NCBI GenBank assembly: GCA_905209075.1 | Contig: CAJLRL010000029.1 | Location: 1 to 28,817 of the forward strand | Reading direction: 5' to 3' | Source: an uncultured Lachnospiraceae bacterium | GTDB taxonomy: Bacteria > Bacillota > Clostridia > Lachnospirales > Lachnospiraceae | Length of the DNA: 28,817 bases | Shown: positions 14,787 to 22,740 of the stretch, one piece after another | How the letters are laid out: every line of letters starts with the position of its first letter | How positions within the stretch are numbered: position 1 is the stretch's first letter | Notes under the pieces: model-generated | Databases searched by the model: none | Seen by the model: only the letters and a program-made list of their open reading frames with translations | What the model was told of the DNA's origin: nothing | Translations under genes and position numbers: made by a program

Positions 14787-15815
14787 TTAATTTTCTTTAT
14801 TTGTATCAGGAGCTTTTGTTATATTTTCTCTGATTTTGTTATTTATTTCTTTTTCTTTAAATGTAACACACTGGAATATCGAATTTGTGATTTCTTTTGC
14901 CTTCGAACTTCCATGTGTCTTTACCACAAGCCCATTTAATCCAAGCAATGGTGCTCCGCCATATTCAGTGGCATCAAAAGCTTTTATCGTCTTTTTAAGA
15001 GCAGGAAGTGCAAGCGCTGCACCTATTTTGCTTTTTAATGTGCTCATAAGACCTTTTTTTATTACACCTATAAGTGTTGAACTCAAGCCCTCATACAGCT
15101 TTAATATGACATTTCCGACAAACGCTTCGCAGACTATAACATCCGCATCACCTTTTGGAATATCTCTCGCCTCGATGCTTCCGACAAAATTAATATCATC
15201 GCATTCTTTAAGAAGCGGTATAGTCTCTTTTACAAGAGCATTTCCTTTTTCTTCTTCTGCACCGATATTTACTATTGCTACTTTTGGATTTTTTCTTCCT
15301 ACAACATGCTCCATATAAATAGAACCCATCTTTGCAAACTGGACAAGGTGCTCTGCCCTTGCATCAACGTTTGCCCCACAGTCTATGAGAAGCGATATTC
15401 CTTTTTCTGTCGGAATAAGAGGGGCAAGCGGCGGTCTCTGGATTCCTTTTATTCTTCCTACTATCACCTGTCCGCCTACTAAAACTGCTCCTGAGCTTCC
15501 GGCAGATACAAAAGCATCTGCTTCCTTTTGTTTTACCATATTCATTCCGACAACAATTGATGACTGGCGTTTTCTCCTTATTGCTATAACAGGTGGCTCT
15601 GCCATCTCTATAACCTCCGGTGCATCAATAAGCTCTATCTGTTCTGACGGATATGTATACTTTTCAAGTTCTGCCTGTACACTGTCTTTTTGTCCAACAA
15701 GAAATACTTTTATATCGTCTCTAGCCTTAACCGCATCTACTGCACCTTTTACGACTTCTGCCGGGGCATTGTCACCGCCCATCGCATCAAGTGCAATTTT
15801 TGTAATTGTCTGCAT
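14787..15815 (-). CDS. plsX: phosphate acyltransferase PlsX
   Basis: 342 residues. PlsX converts acyl-ACP and phosphate to acyl-phosphate, which PlsY uses to acylate glycerol 3-phosphate in membrane lipid synthesis. Family start IALDAMGGDNAPAEVV, then VEMAEPPVIAIRRKRQSS-like residues near 70-85, SAGSSGAVLVGG, LIDCGANVDA and a C-terminal GGAPLLGLNGLVVKTHGSS. The ATG follows AGGAGGAG. It has its own promoter after the rpmF terminator, and acpP follows closely, matching its substrate. fapR, often upstream in bacilli, is absent; rpmF and yceD occupy that side. Confidence 0.97.
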   Translation of the reverse strand: MQTITKIALDAMGGDNAPAEVVKGAVDAVKARDDIKVFLVGQKDSVQAELEKYTYPSEQIELIDAPEVIEMAEPPVIAIRRKRQSSIVVGMNMVKQKEADAFVSAGSSGAVLVGGQVIVGRIKGIQRPPLAPLIPTEKGISLLIDCGANVDARAEHLVQFAKMGSIYMEHVVGRKNPKVAIVNIGAEEEKGNALVKETIPLLKECDDINFVGSIEARDIPKGDADVIVCEAFVGNVILKLYEGLSSTLIGVIKKGLMSTLKSKIGAALALPALKKTIKAFDATEYGGAPLLGLNGLVVKTHGSSKAKEITNSIFQCVTFKEKEINNKIRENITKAPDTNKEN

Positions 15816-15841
15816 TGGTACTCCTCCTATATCTATATGAA

Positions 15842-15870
15842 AATATACTATAAGTTCACATATAAATCAA
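15842..15870 (-). promoter_or_regulatory. plsX promoter
   Basis: Minus strand: TTGATT (15870-15865), 17-base spacer, TATATT (15847-15842). It follows immediately after the rpmF terminator and gives plsX-acpP its own start near 15836. No FapR-like inverted repeat was recognised. Confidence 0.65.
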
Positions 15871-15880
15871 GTTTATGACA

Positions 15881-15910
15881 TAAAAAGAGGATAAGCAGCT
15901 GCTTATCCTC
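15881..15910 (-). terminator. terminator after rpmF
   Basis: Perfect 24-bp palindrome GAGGATAAGCAG / CTGCTTATCCTC (15887-15910) followed on the minus strand by TTTTT. It sits 22 bases past the rpmF stop and separates yceD-rpmF from plsX. Confidence 0.9.
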
Positions 15911-15932
15911 CTGTTTTACATATTCACTACTA

Positions 15933-16112
15933 TTAGTCCTGAGCGATGATCTCTTTTTTATTATATGATCCGCAGTTCTTGCAAACTCTGTGTGGCATCA
16001 TAAGCTCTCCACATTTGCTGCATTTTACTAAAGTAGGAGCAGACATTTTCCAGTTTGCTCTTCTCTTATCTCTTCTTCCCTTAGAAGATTTATTCTTTGG
16101 ACAAATTGACAT
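15933..16112 (-). CDS. rpmF: 50S ribosomal protein L32, zinc-ribbon form
   Basis: 59 residues from ATG 16112, which follows AGGAGG by 9 bases; longer in-frame starts would run into yceD and lack a ribosome site. Reads MSICPKNKSSKGRRDKRRAN, then a zinc ribbon with C31/C34 (CSKC) and C44/C47 (CKNC), so this is the zinc-dependent (C+) version. It lies 4 bases past the yceD stop, the usual pairing. Confidence 0.97.
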   Translation of the reverse strand: MSICPKNKSSKGRRDKRRANWKMSAPTLVKCSKCGELMMPHRVCKNCGSYNKKEIIAQD

Positions 16113-16116
16113 TTGT

Positions 16117-16641
16117 TTACACCTCCTTAAACTTGTTAAATATATCCTGGAATGCTGCCATTCTTGGATCCGGTACAAAACTATCGCAATTGCAGGTGCC
16201 CTTATTCAAGTTCATCCCGCAGACTTTACAAATGCCCTTGCAATCGTCTTTGCACAGAACTCTCATTGGCCAGTTCACCAGAATTTCGGAATAGACAAGT
16301 TTGTCTATATCCAGTTCAAATCCAATCAGGTAGTCAGTTTCCTCCATCTCTCCATCCACAAGTCCGCCGTCTGTAATATCAAGCTTTTTGTCTATGTCGA
16401 GATGTATTTTTGTTGGAACTTCTTCCAAACATCTGTCACACGGTATCGAAACCTCTATATCAGCACTTCCGGTAATAAGCACACATGCGTTTTCCTGATT
16501 TGCTATATGAAGTGATATCGGGGACTTTTTCAGAATAGGAAAATCTCCTAATCTCGAAGAAAAAGATTCAAATCCTAATACAGCAGTTAAATCTGTTTCT
16601 TTATTAATAGATTTTACAATGGTTGATATATCAATCATCAC
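16117..16641 (-). CDS. yceD: YceD/DUF177 family protein (23S rRNA accumulation protein)
   Basis: About 174 residues, from GTG 16641 or, one codon later, ATG 16638; both are in range of AGGAG. DUF177 proteins are encoded before rpmF in most bacteria and are linked to 23S rRNA accumulation or L32 synthesis. Cysteines form CDRC at about 68-71 and a C-terminal cluster CKDDCKGICKVCG...CNC at 130-152, consistent with zinc binding. The mid region LDIDKKLDITDGG leads into acidic residues. First gene after a consensus promoter and coupled to rpmF. The molecular activity is not established. Confidence 0.93.
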   Translation of the reverse strand: MMIDISTIVKSINKETDLTAVLGFESFSSRLGDFPILKKSPISLHIANQENACVLITGSADIEVSIPCDRCLEEVPTKIHLDIDKKLDITDGGLVDGEMEETDYLIGFELDIDKLVYSEILVNWPMRVLCKDDCKGICKVCGMNLNKGTCNCDSFVPDPRMAAFQDIFNKFKEV

Positions 16642-16667
16642 AGTATTCTCCTATCCACACCTTGAAA

Positions 16668-16696
16668 ATTATACATATGAGTGTGGTATTTGTCAA
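16668..16696 (-). promoter_or_regulatory. promoter of yceD-rpmF
   Basis: Minus strand: TTGACA (16696-16691), 17-base spacer, TATAAT (16673-16668): a full consensus match. Start near 16661, about 20 bases before the yceD start. It lies 42 bases past the ackA stop; no terminator is visible between them, so ackA read-through is possible. Confidence 0.9.
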
Positions 16697-16737
16697 CATT
16701 TATTTTGTCTTTATCCACATTTTTTTCACATTTATGA

Positions 16738-17931
16738 TTAACCGACAAGTTTTACTGTCTCGCGGCAGATTGCAAGTTCTTCATTTGTAGGGATTACACA
16801 TACTTTAACTTTAGAATCAGCTGTTGAGATAAGTGTTTCTATTCCATGTGCCTTGTCGTTGCGTACGTGGTCGATCTTTATTCCAAGATATCCCAGATAT
16901 GCCATGATCTTTTCTCTTACGAATGAAGTATTTTCTCCAATTCCTGCTGTGAATGCTATTGCATCAACACCATTCATGGCTGCAACATATGCTCCTATGT
17001 ATTTTGCAACTCTGTAGCTGAATACTTCTACTGCCTCTATCGCACGCTCGTTTCCTTCATTGTAAGCTGCCTCAAGATCACGGAAATCACTTGACACACC
17101 TGACATTCCTGCCACACCTGATTTTTTGTTGAGTACATTCATTACGCCTTCGATATCAAGATTTTCTTTCTTTGCGATAAATTCCATGATCGAAGGATCA
17201 ATATCACCACAGCGTGTTCCCATAACAAGACCCTCAAGTGGAGTAAGTCCCATAGATGTATCTACACATTTGCCGTTTACTACAGCACTTACTGAAGCAC
17301 CATTTCCAAGATGAGCTACGATGATCTTTGAATCATTTAAATCCATTCCAAGGTAATTTGCTGCTTCTTTTGATACAAAGCTGTGGCTTGTTCCGTGGAA
17401 TCCGTATCTTCTTACTTTGTATTTGTCATAGTACTCATATGGAAGTCCATAGAGGTATGCTTTTGCAGGCATTGTCTGGTGGAATGCTGTATCAAATACA
17501 CCTACCATAGGTACGTCTGGCATAAGTGCCTGGCATGCTCTGATTCCGATGATATTTGCAGGGTTGTGAAGCGGTGCAAGATCATTGCACTCTTCTACCT
17601 GTGCTATAACTTCCTCTGTGATAACTACTGAGTCAGAGAATTTTTCTCCTCCGTGCACTACACGATGTCCTACAGCATCGATCTGTGAAAGTGACTCCAA
17701 TGCACCTGTCTTTGGATTTACGAGTGCATCAAGCACCATCTGGATTGCCTCTTTATGTGTAGGCATTGGTGCCTCAGTTATTTCTTTGTCAAGACCCTCT
17801 TTCTGATATACGAGTCTTCCATCGATCCCGATCCTCTCGCAAAGACCTTTTGCAAGGACTTCCTCTGAGTCTGAATTGATAAGCTGGTACTTAAGAGATG
17901 AACTACCACAATTAATTACTAAAACGTTCAT
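16738..17931 (-). CDS. ackA: acetate kinase
   Basis: 397 residues from ATG 17931 (MNVLVINCGSSSLKYQL), 8 bases after GGAGG; an ATG five codons earlier has no ribosome site. Interconverts acetyl phosphate plus ADP with acetate plus ATP, the ATP-yielding end of acetate fermentation. Landmarks: NCGSSSLK phosphate loop, GHRVVHGGE, DTAFHQTMP, RRYGFHGTSH, HLGNGAS, MGTRCGDIDP and FTAGIGENT. pta, its usual partner, is not adjacent within the window. Divergent from tmcAL, with its own promoter. Confidence 0.98.
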   Translation of the reverse strand: MNVLVINCGSSSLKYQLINSDSEEVLAKGLCERIGIDGRLVYQKEGLDKEITEAPMPTHKEAIQMVLDALVNPKTGALESLSQIDAVGHRVVHGGEKFSDSVVITEEVIAQVEECNDLAPLHNPANIIGIRACQALMPDVPMVGVFDTAFHQTMPAKAYLYGLPYEYYDKYKVRRYGFHGTSHSFVSKEAANYLGMDLNDSKIIVAHLGNGASVSAVVNGKCVDTSMGLTPLEGLVMGTRCGDIDPSIMEFIAKKENLDIEGVMNVLNKKSGVAGMSGVSSDFRDLEAAYNEGNERAIEAVEVFSYRVAKYIGAYVAAMNGVDAIAFTAGIGENTSFVREKIMAYLGYLGIKIDHVRNDKAHGIETLISTADSKVKVCVIPTNEELAICRETVKLVG

Positions 17932-17961
17932 TTTTGTTTCCTCCAAAATTAATTACATTTA

Positions 17962-17992
17962 CAATCTGCGTGTCAAAATATACCGCAGACTG
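17962..17992 (-). other. hairpin in the ackA leader
   Basis: CAGTCTGCG (17992-17984) can pair with CGCAGATTG (17970-17962) over 9 positions with one G-U, around a 13-base loop, between the ackA promoter and its ribosome site. No T run follows, so it is not a terminator. Role unknown. Confidence 0.45.
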
Positions 17993-18010
17993 CTTTACAT
18001 ACTTATATTC

Positions 18011-18038
18011 ATTATACCCCTTTTTTTTTAGCATACAA
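18011..18038 (-). promoter_or_regulatory. ackA promoter
   Basis: Minus strand: TTGTAT (18038-18033), 16-base spacer made largely of an A tract, TATAAT (18016-18011). Start near 18004, leader of about 70 bases. Confidence 0.7.
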
Positions 18039-18049
18039 GTCTTAAATAT

Positions 18050-18122
18050 GATACAATTAGCATAGCGTATCTGCATCATGTGCAAATGCGCACAGATATC
18101 AGCCCAGACGTATCACATACGT
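18050..18122 (+). repeat. three-hairpin structured repeat, copy in the tmcAL leader
   Basis: Three consecutive stems: GATAC/GTATC (18050-18071), TGTGC/GCACA (18079-18094), ACGTAT/ATACGT (18108-18122), with TATCAGCC between the second and third. The same order of stems and the same linker occur in reverse orientation at 27854-27939, where the stem sequences differ but still pair. It ends 5 bases before the AAGGAG of tmcAL and supplies a false upstream ATG (18078). Confidence 0.65.
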
Positions 18123-18140
18123 AAGCAAAGGAGATTTATT

Positions 18141-19331
18141 TTGAAAGTATCATCTGTTATCACTGAATACAACCCATTCCACAATGGACATAAATATCAG
18201 CTAAATAAGGTTTCAGAAGAAACAGGCTGCGATTATAAAGTCATCATAATGAGCGGCAATTTTGTCCAGCGCGGACAGCCTGCCATAATGGACAAATACA
18301 CACGGACAAAAATGGCATTATCATGTGGTGCCGATCTTGTTCTCGAACTTCCTGTTTCTTTTGCATCATCATCTGCCGAATTTTTTGCAAAAGGTGCCAT
18401 CTCTATCCTTGACAGCTGTTCTGTTATCGATACTCTTTGTTATGGTGTTGAAAACAATGAGCACGGACTTATCAAGGAAATCGCTTCCGTTCTTCATGAT
18501 GAACCCCAGCTTTTTTCTGATATTCTCAAAAAATATATGAAATCAGGCATGAGTTATCCTGCTGCCCGCACAAAATCACTTCTGCATGTTTTACGTGGAT
18601 ATGACACTGTATGTGAATCTGCAGTTTCAGAAATCATTTCTTCTCCAAACAATATCCTTGCGGTCGAATACGAAAAAGCACTGCTTGATACTAAGATCAC
18701 AGGGTTTCCGATTAAACGCATAGGAAGCGGCTATCACGATACTGACCATATGAAAAGCTTTCCTTCTGCAACTGCAATCCGTAATCTTTTATCCTCGTCC
18801 GGTGCAAGGCTTACGGAAAATATGATCCCGGAAGAATGTTCTGCTATAATAGACGAATATACAAAAGATCATTCATTTGTTTTCGAAAATGATATCAGTG
18901 AGCTTTTATACTATAAGCTTCTTTCTTTAAAGAATGAAGGCTACAGAAATTTCAGTGACTGCAATGAGGAGTTATCCCGAAAGATCAGTAAAAACCTTTA
19001 TAAATATAAAAATTTTACCCAATTCTGCGAACTGATCAAAAGTAAAAATTACACATATTCAAGAATTTCAAGGGTCTTGATCCATATCATGCTTGACATA
19101 AAAGATGATGATCTGCTGCAAAATCCATATATCCGTATCCTTGGATTCAAAAAGAGTGCTGCCCCACTTCTTCATGCTATAAAAAAAGAAGCATCAGCTC
19201 CAATAATAACAAAGGTAGCTGATGCTCCGTATGAACTTATCTCAAATGATATATTTGCCGCAGATATTTACAACAGGCTTTGCAAAAATGATGCAACTAA
19301 TGAATTTACCCACGGTCCGGTGATCATGTGA
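18141..19331 (+). CDS. tmcAL: tRNA(Met) cytidine acetate ligase TmcAL
   Basis: 396 residues from TTG 18141, 7 bases after AAGGAGA. The protein then opens KVSSVITEYNPFHNGHKYQL, exactly where family members begin. An ATG at 18078 would add 21 residues encoded inside a repeat. TmcAL uses acetate and ATP to make N4-acetylcytidine at the wobble position of elongator tRNA-Met. Motifs: nucleotidyltransferase FNPFHNGH-like YNPFHNGH, VIMSGNFVQRGQPA, LVLELPVSFASSSAEFFAKGA, and RIGSGYHDTD later, followed by SATAIRNLL. Its acetate use makes the divergent ackA neighbour suggestive, but no functional link is shown. Convergent with aroB. Confidence 0.93.
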   Translation: MKVSSVITEYNPFHNGHKYQLNKVSEETGCDYKVIIMSGNFVQRGQPAIMDKYTRTKMALSCGADLVLELPVSFASSSAEFFAKGAISILDSCSVIDTLCYGVENNEHGLIKEIASVLHDEPQLFSDILKKYMKSGMSYPAARTKSLLHVLRGYDTVCESAVSEIISSPNNILAVEYEKALLDTKITGFPIKRIGSGYHDTDHMKSFPSATAIRNLLSSSGARLTENMIPEECSAIIDEYTKDHSFVFENDISELLYYKLLSLKNEGYRNFSDCNEELSRKISKNLYKYKNFTQFCELIKSKNYTYSRISRVLIHIMLDIKDDDLLQNPYIRILGFKKSAAPLLHAIKKEASAPIITKVADAPYELISNDIFAADIYNRLCKNDATNEFTHGPVIM

Positions 19332-19338
19332 TCGCCGG
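19317..19338. terminator. hairpin between convergent tmcAL and aroB
   Basis: CCGGTGATCA pairs with TGATCGCCGG (one G-T) around a 2-base turn; the tmcAL stop lies inside it and the aroB stop is 4 bases further. T runs are poor on both sides, so it may serve weakly for both genes. Confidence 0.4.
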
Positions 19339-19341
19339 ACA

Positions 19342-20454
19342 TTAAATTTCCATGATAATCTCTCTCGCAAGATCTTCACTTATCGGTTTTGCATATACTC
19401 CTGGTGCGAATTCAACGATATCTCCGATTCCTTTCTGGATAACGAACCTGAGTTTTCCGTCACGTACTTTTTTGTCAGTGTATAGCTTCTTTACAAGGGC
19501 TTCCCGATCTATATAATCAGGTATCTTTGTAGGAAGTCCTGCTCTTTCGTACAGTTCTGTAACCCTTTTTACTTCCTCATCTGACATATATCCTAAGGTT
19601 GATGACAGCTGTGCCTGTGCGATCATACCGATGCTCAATGCTTCTCCATGAAGAAGTTTGTAATCACTAACTGTCTCTATAGCCCTTCCAACAGTGTGTC
19701 CGAGATTTAATATTTCTCTTAAACCGCTCTCTCTTTCGTCTTTCATGACAACGTTATATTTTATTCTGCAGTTATTTTCTGCTATGTACTCACAGGCAAA
19801 CTTCTGGAATGAGAATATGTCATCAAGATTTTCCTCTATAAACTTAAACATATCACGGCTTGCCATACATGCGTGTTTGATCGTTTCTGCCATACCACTT
19901 GACATCTGTCTTTTAGGAAGTGTCTTCCATGCAGCAATATCAATATAAACCTTTGCCGGCTGATTAAAAAGTCCGATAAGGTTCGTAGCTACCGGTGTAT
20001 CTACCGCAGTCTTTCCTCCTACAGATGCATCTGCCGCCGCAAGAAGTGTCGTAGCATAATTTATAAATGGAATACCTCGTGCATATGTTCCCGCAATAAA
20101 TCCGGCAAGATCTGTAACTACTCCGCCTCCTACAGCGATAATACAGCAGTCACGCCTGAAATGCTTTTCTATCATAGCGTCTTCGATCTTTGCCTTTGTC
20201 TCGCGTGTTTTACTCTTTTCGCCAGCTGGAAACACAAACAGATCAACCGCATATCCTGCTCTTTTTATTTTCTCGCAAAGCGGGAGTGCATATCCATCTT
20301 TTACATTTGTGTCTGTGATCACAGCAAACTTTCTGATGTTTCCAACAAGCCCTGCGTCTATATCACTAACAAGCTTCGACGATAAATCATATCCTATCTC
20401 TATATCGTATGTATCATCCACCACTCTTTTCAGTTCTACGTTAAATGTGCTCAT
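19342..20454 (-). CDS. aroB: 3-dehydroquinate synthase
   Basis: 370 residues, second step of the shikimate pathway: DAHP to 3-dehydroquinate, needing NAD and a divalent metal. Landmarks: VFPAGEKSKTRETK near 75, GGGVVTDLAGFIAGTYARGI, YATTLLAAADASVGGKTAVD, NLIGLFNQP, and the metal ligands in EDIIK-like MAETIKHACM (Glu) and LNLGHTVGRAIE (His) and LLHGEALSIGM (His). The ATG follows AGGAGAACAGG. It lies 19 bases past the RNase H gene, so the two probably form an operon. No other aro gene is near. Confidence 0.97.
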   Translation of the reverse strand: MSTFNVELKRVVDDTYDIEIGYDLSSKLVSDIDAGLVGNIRKFAVITDTNVKDGYALPLCEKIKRAGYAVDLFVFPAGEKSKTRETKAKIEDAMIEKHFRRDCCIIAVGGGVVTDLAGFIAGTYARGIPFINYATTLLAAADASVGGKTAVDTPVATNLIGLFNQPAKVYIDIAAWKTLPKRQMSSGMAETIKHACMASRDMFKFIEENLDDIFSFQKFACEYIAENNCRIKYNVVMKDERESGLREILNLGHTVGRAIETVSDYKLLHGEALSIGMIAQAQLSSTLGYMSDEEVKRVTELYERAGLPTKIPDYIDREALVKKLYTDKKVRDGKLRFVIQKGIGDIVEFAPGVYAKPISEDLAREIIMEI

Positions 20455-20473
20455 CCTGTTCTCCTATTCCTTT

Positions 20474-21073
20474 TTATTCGATTCCAACCGCCTGTTTTGC
20501 CAGTCTGTCCGCCTCTTCGTTTCCCTCTACTCCTGAATGTCCTTTTACTTTTACAAAACGGATATCTATCCTGTCCTTAACGGACTGAATAAAATCATAA
20601 TAGCCTATAGTTCCCGCCTTGTTGCGTTTCCACCCGCCAGTGGCCCACATTTCTATTCCCATGTAATCATAATATACCGACAGTTTTTCTATGCCGAGTT
20701 CCAAAGCCTTTTCTATTGCTGCACGGCTGCCAAGTATCTCTCCTGCAACATTACGCATGGCTGCCATTTCAGGATCACATCCATTACCCTGTAGAACTAT
20801 TTTTTCTGTTCCCGTAAAAAGATATCCACCATAGCCATATGTTGCTGTTGCTTTATTAAACGAACCATCTACGAATGCATATGCCCCTGCATCATTCTTT
20901 TCTGACGGTTCTCCTTTAGAAGGATCTGTATCCCCGAAATATTCTTTTGCTTCTCCTAATGTTTTAAAGCTCTTATAAACAGCTCCCGGGAACTTATCTA
21001 CCATAGCTTTACATTCATCCCATGTTTTATAGATTCCCGGCTTCCTGCCGTTTTTTACTGCATAGTATTTCAA
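20474..21073 (-). CDS. ribonuclease H with N-terminal viroplasmin domain
   Basis: 199 residues from TTG 21073, 8 bases after GGAGGAAA; the protein then opens KYYAVKNGRKPGIYKTWDEC, exactly the family start. The longer ATG start at 21118 would translate part of a palindromic repeat. Residues 1-50 form the viroplasmin (caulimovirus VI-like) hybrid-binding domain; the rest is RNase HI, cutting RNA in RNA-DNA hybrids. The four catalytic acids are visible: D in AFVDGSF, E in NVAGEILGS, D in VYYDYMGIE and D in EGNEEADRLAK. Has its own promoter and is followed by aroB. Confidence 0.95.
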   Translation of the reverse strand: MKYYAVKNGRKPGIYKTWDECKAMVDKFPGAVYKSFKTLGEAKEYFGDTDPSKGEPSEKNDAGAYAFVDGSFNKATATYGYGGYLFTGTEKIVLQGNGCDPEMAAMRNVAGEILGSRAAIEKALELGIEKLSVYYDYMGIEMWATGGWKRNKAGTIGYYDFIQSVKDRIDIRFVKVKGHSGVEGNEEADRLAKQAVGIE

Positions 21074-21096
21074 AGAAATTTCCTCCGGAATATCAT

Positions 21097-21140
21097 ATGT
21101 ACTCTCAGAATACTTCATTTAGAAGATTCCGAGAGTACAT
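21097..21140. repeat. 44-bp palindromic element, short relative of the 161-bp element
   Basis: Arms ATGTACTCTCAGAATACTTC (21097-21116) and AGAAGATTCCGAGAGTACAT (21121-21140) pair almost fully around a 4-base centre. The right 20 bases are identical to 1421-1440, and 21103-21140 matches the reverse complement of 1280-1317 at 37 of 38 positions. It looks like the two ends of the longer element joined after loss of the middle. It occupies the leader of the RNase H gene. Confidence 0.85.
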
Positions 21141-21156
21141 TTATTTGTAGTGCACA

Positions 21157-21185
21157 ATTTTAGCACTTTAAATAAATAAAGTCAA
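21157..21185 (-). promoter_or_regulatory. promoter of the RNase H-aroB operon
   Basis: Minus strand: TTGACT (21185-21180), 17-base spacer, TAAAAT (21162-21157). Start near 21150, so the mRNA would begin about 10 bases before the 44-bp palindrome and carry it as a 5' hairpin. Confidence 0.75.
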
Positions 21186-21196
21186 GTTCTTACAAG

Positions 21197-22738
21197 CTAT
21201 TTTATGTACTTATCCAGTCCGTCTGAGAACTCCAGTACACTCTGGAGTTTATCCTTTGCGTTCTTCGAACTCTTTCTGTTATTTTCGGTAATCTCCGATG
21301 CTTCCTCTGTATTAGCAGTAATCTCCTCACTTGCGGCAGAGAGCTGGTTTATGCTGTCAACAATAGCATTATTTGAATTTTTGAGTTCTTCTATCATGTC
21401 ATTTATGTTGGTCATTTCCTCGGTCAGTTCTTTCATATTGTCATCAATAATTCCGAAACCTTCCGATACTTCATCGATAATGGCATTCTGTTCTTTAGCC
21501 GCCTCTATTGATTCATTCACAGAATCTGAAGCTTCTCTTGAATATGCACTAAGCTGCTCTGCAATTTCTGTAATATTTTCTGTAGACTTTCTTGTCTGCT
21601 CTGCTAACTGTCTTATCTGCTCCGCAACTACCGCAAAACCTTTTCCAGCCTCACCAGCTCTTGCCGCCTCTATGGATGCATTAAGTGCAAGCATATTGGT
21701 CTGGTTTGAAATATTAAGTATCATATCCGTTATAGTTTTTACATCTCCTGCCTTTTCCTGCAGATTTTCCATTGAAACGATAACTTTTCCATTTGTGTCC
21801 GCGATGCTTTCCGAATGTTCGCTTAGGATTTTTACCTTATCTGTATTCTCAATAACCTTATCCATTGAATCCGCTGCCTTGCCGGCTGCCCTTTTGCTTC
21901 TTGCAGCCACATCATTGATCGCATCCTGTATGGATTGTGTCATTACAGTCTGGTTCATGATATTTTCTGTAGTACTATTTGTTCCCGTAAAAATTTCCCC
22001 GACAACCGAATCAATATTCTGAGCCGAATCATATAATTCATCCAGCGCTGCATTTACATCCTTTGTCTGTTCTTTTACCCCTTTTGCTATATCAAGCACA
22101 TCTTCCATTATAATTTTCTGGATTTCCTGTTCATCACGCATTGAATACATTGCATCATGATTAAACTTCCACGAAATTTTTGTTGCGATACAAAATACAG
22201 CAAGTGATAAACACAAAACCATAAACATGACTGTCTCTGCATTTCTACTGCTATCACTGGCTATCACTCCTGCCATTACCCCGATATAGCGGAATAATGC
22301 CGCAATAGCTATTCCTGCTGCTGCAATATACATCTTTTTGCGCTTCATGTATGTCATCAGCGCAATCAGAAGCGGAATTGGGAAAAACATCATGCAATCA
22401 TTTCCATTTATTATTATTGCTATAAAATATGTAACGATAAACTGCAGAATACATATATTGCTCATATTTGGATTCGCCTGATCACGTAAATAAAACACTG
22501 TACAAACCACCATACCGGCTATTGACCACACTGTACCTATATACATCAATGCAGTTCCGCCATATACAAAAATAAGAAAAAATATATTGCCAAGCATTCC
22601 CAGCTGCATTAAAAGATATGTAATATAGAATATTTTATTTGCTCTTTTTAGTTTTGGCTCATTGTCCTTATATAAACGTGAATTTATCTTTGTTCGCAGC
22701 TGGTTTACACGTTCTTCTTTCGTCACCATATTGTCCAT
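21197..22738 (-). CDS. methyl-accepting chemotaxis protein with multi-spanning N-terminus
   Basis: 513 residues. The start has GGAGG inside the end of the PilZ gene, so the pair is coupled. Residues 34-190 hold about six hydrophobic segments (roughly 36-58, 63-84, 96-113, 117-130, 136-160, 168-187) with very short loops, and no periplasmic sensor domain or HAMP is apparent. The rest is a long helical signalling region with the conserved hairpin tip TNMLALNASIEAARAGEAGKGFAVVAEQ (348-375; CheA/CheW binding) and flanking Q/E-rich methylation helices. It probably senses something within or at the membrane. The ligand is unknown. No other che gene is in the window. Confidence 0.93.
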   Translation of the reverse strand: MDNMVTKEERVNQLRTKINSRLYKDNEPKLKRANKIFYITYLLMQLGMLGNIFFLIFVYGGTALMYIGTVWSIAGMVVCTVFYLRDQANPNMSNICILQFIVTYFIAIIINGNDCMMFFPIPLLIALMTYMKRKKMYIAAAGIAIAALFRYIGVMAGVIASDSSRNAETVMFMVLCLSLAVFCIATKISWKFNHDAMYSMRDEQEIQKIIMEDVLDIAKGVKEQTKDVNAALDELYDSAQNIDSVVGEIFTGTNSTTENIMNQTVMTQSIQDAINDVAARSKRAAGKAADSMDKVIENTDKVKILSEHSESIADTNGKVIVSMENLQEKAGDVKTITDMILNISNQTNMLALNASIEAARAGEAGKGFAVVAEQIRQLAEQTRKSTENITEIAEQLSAYSREASDSVNESIEAAKEQNAIIDEVSEGFGIIDDNMKELTEEMTNINDMIEELKNSNNAIVDSINQLSAASEEITANTEEASEITENNRKSSKNAKDKLQSVLEFSDGLDKYIK

Positions 22739-22740
22739 TA

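Noticed and set aside
16113..16178. Extended 81-codon form of L32
   Set aside because: The extra 22 codons lie inside yceD and have no ribosome site; L32 begins at ATG 16112.
17932..18010. Riboswitch in the ackA leader
   Set aside because: Only one short hairpin is visible and no conserved riboswitch core was recognised.
21204..22022. 272-codon plus-strand ORF opposite the chemoreceptor
   Set aside because: Ser/Ala/Leu-rich mirror of the helical signalling domain; typical antisense artefact.
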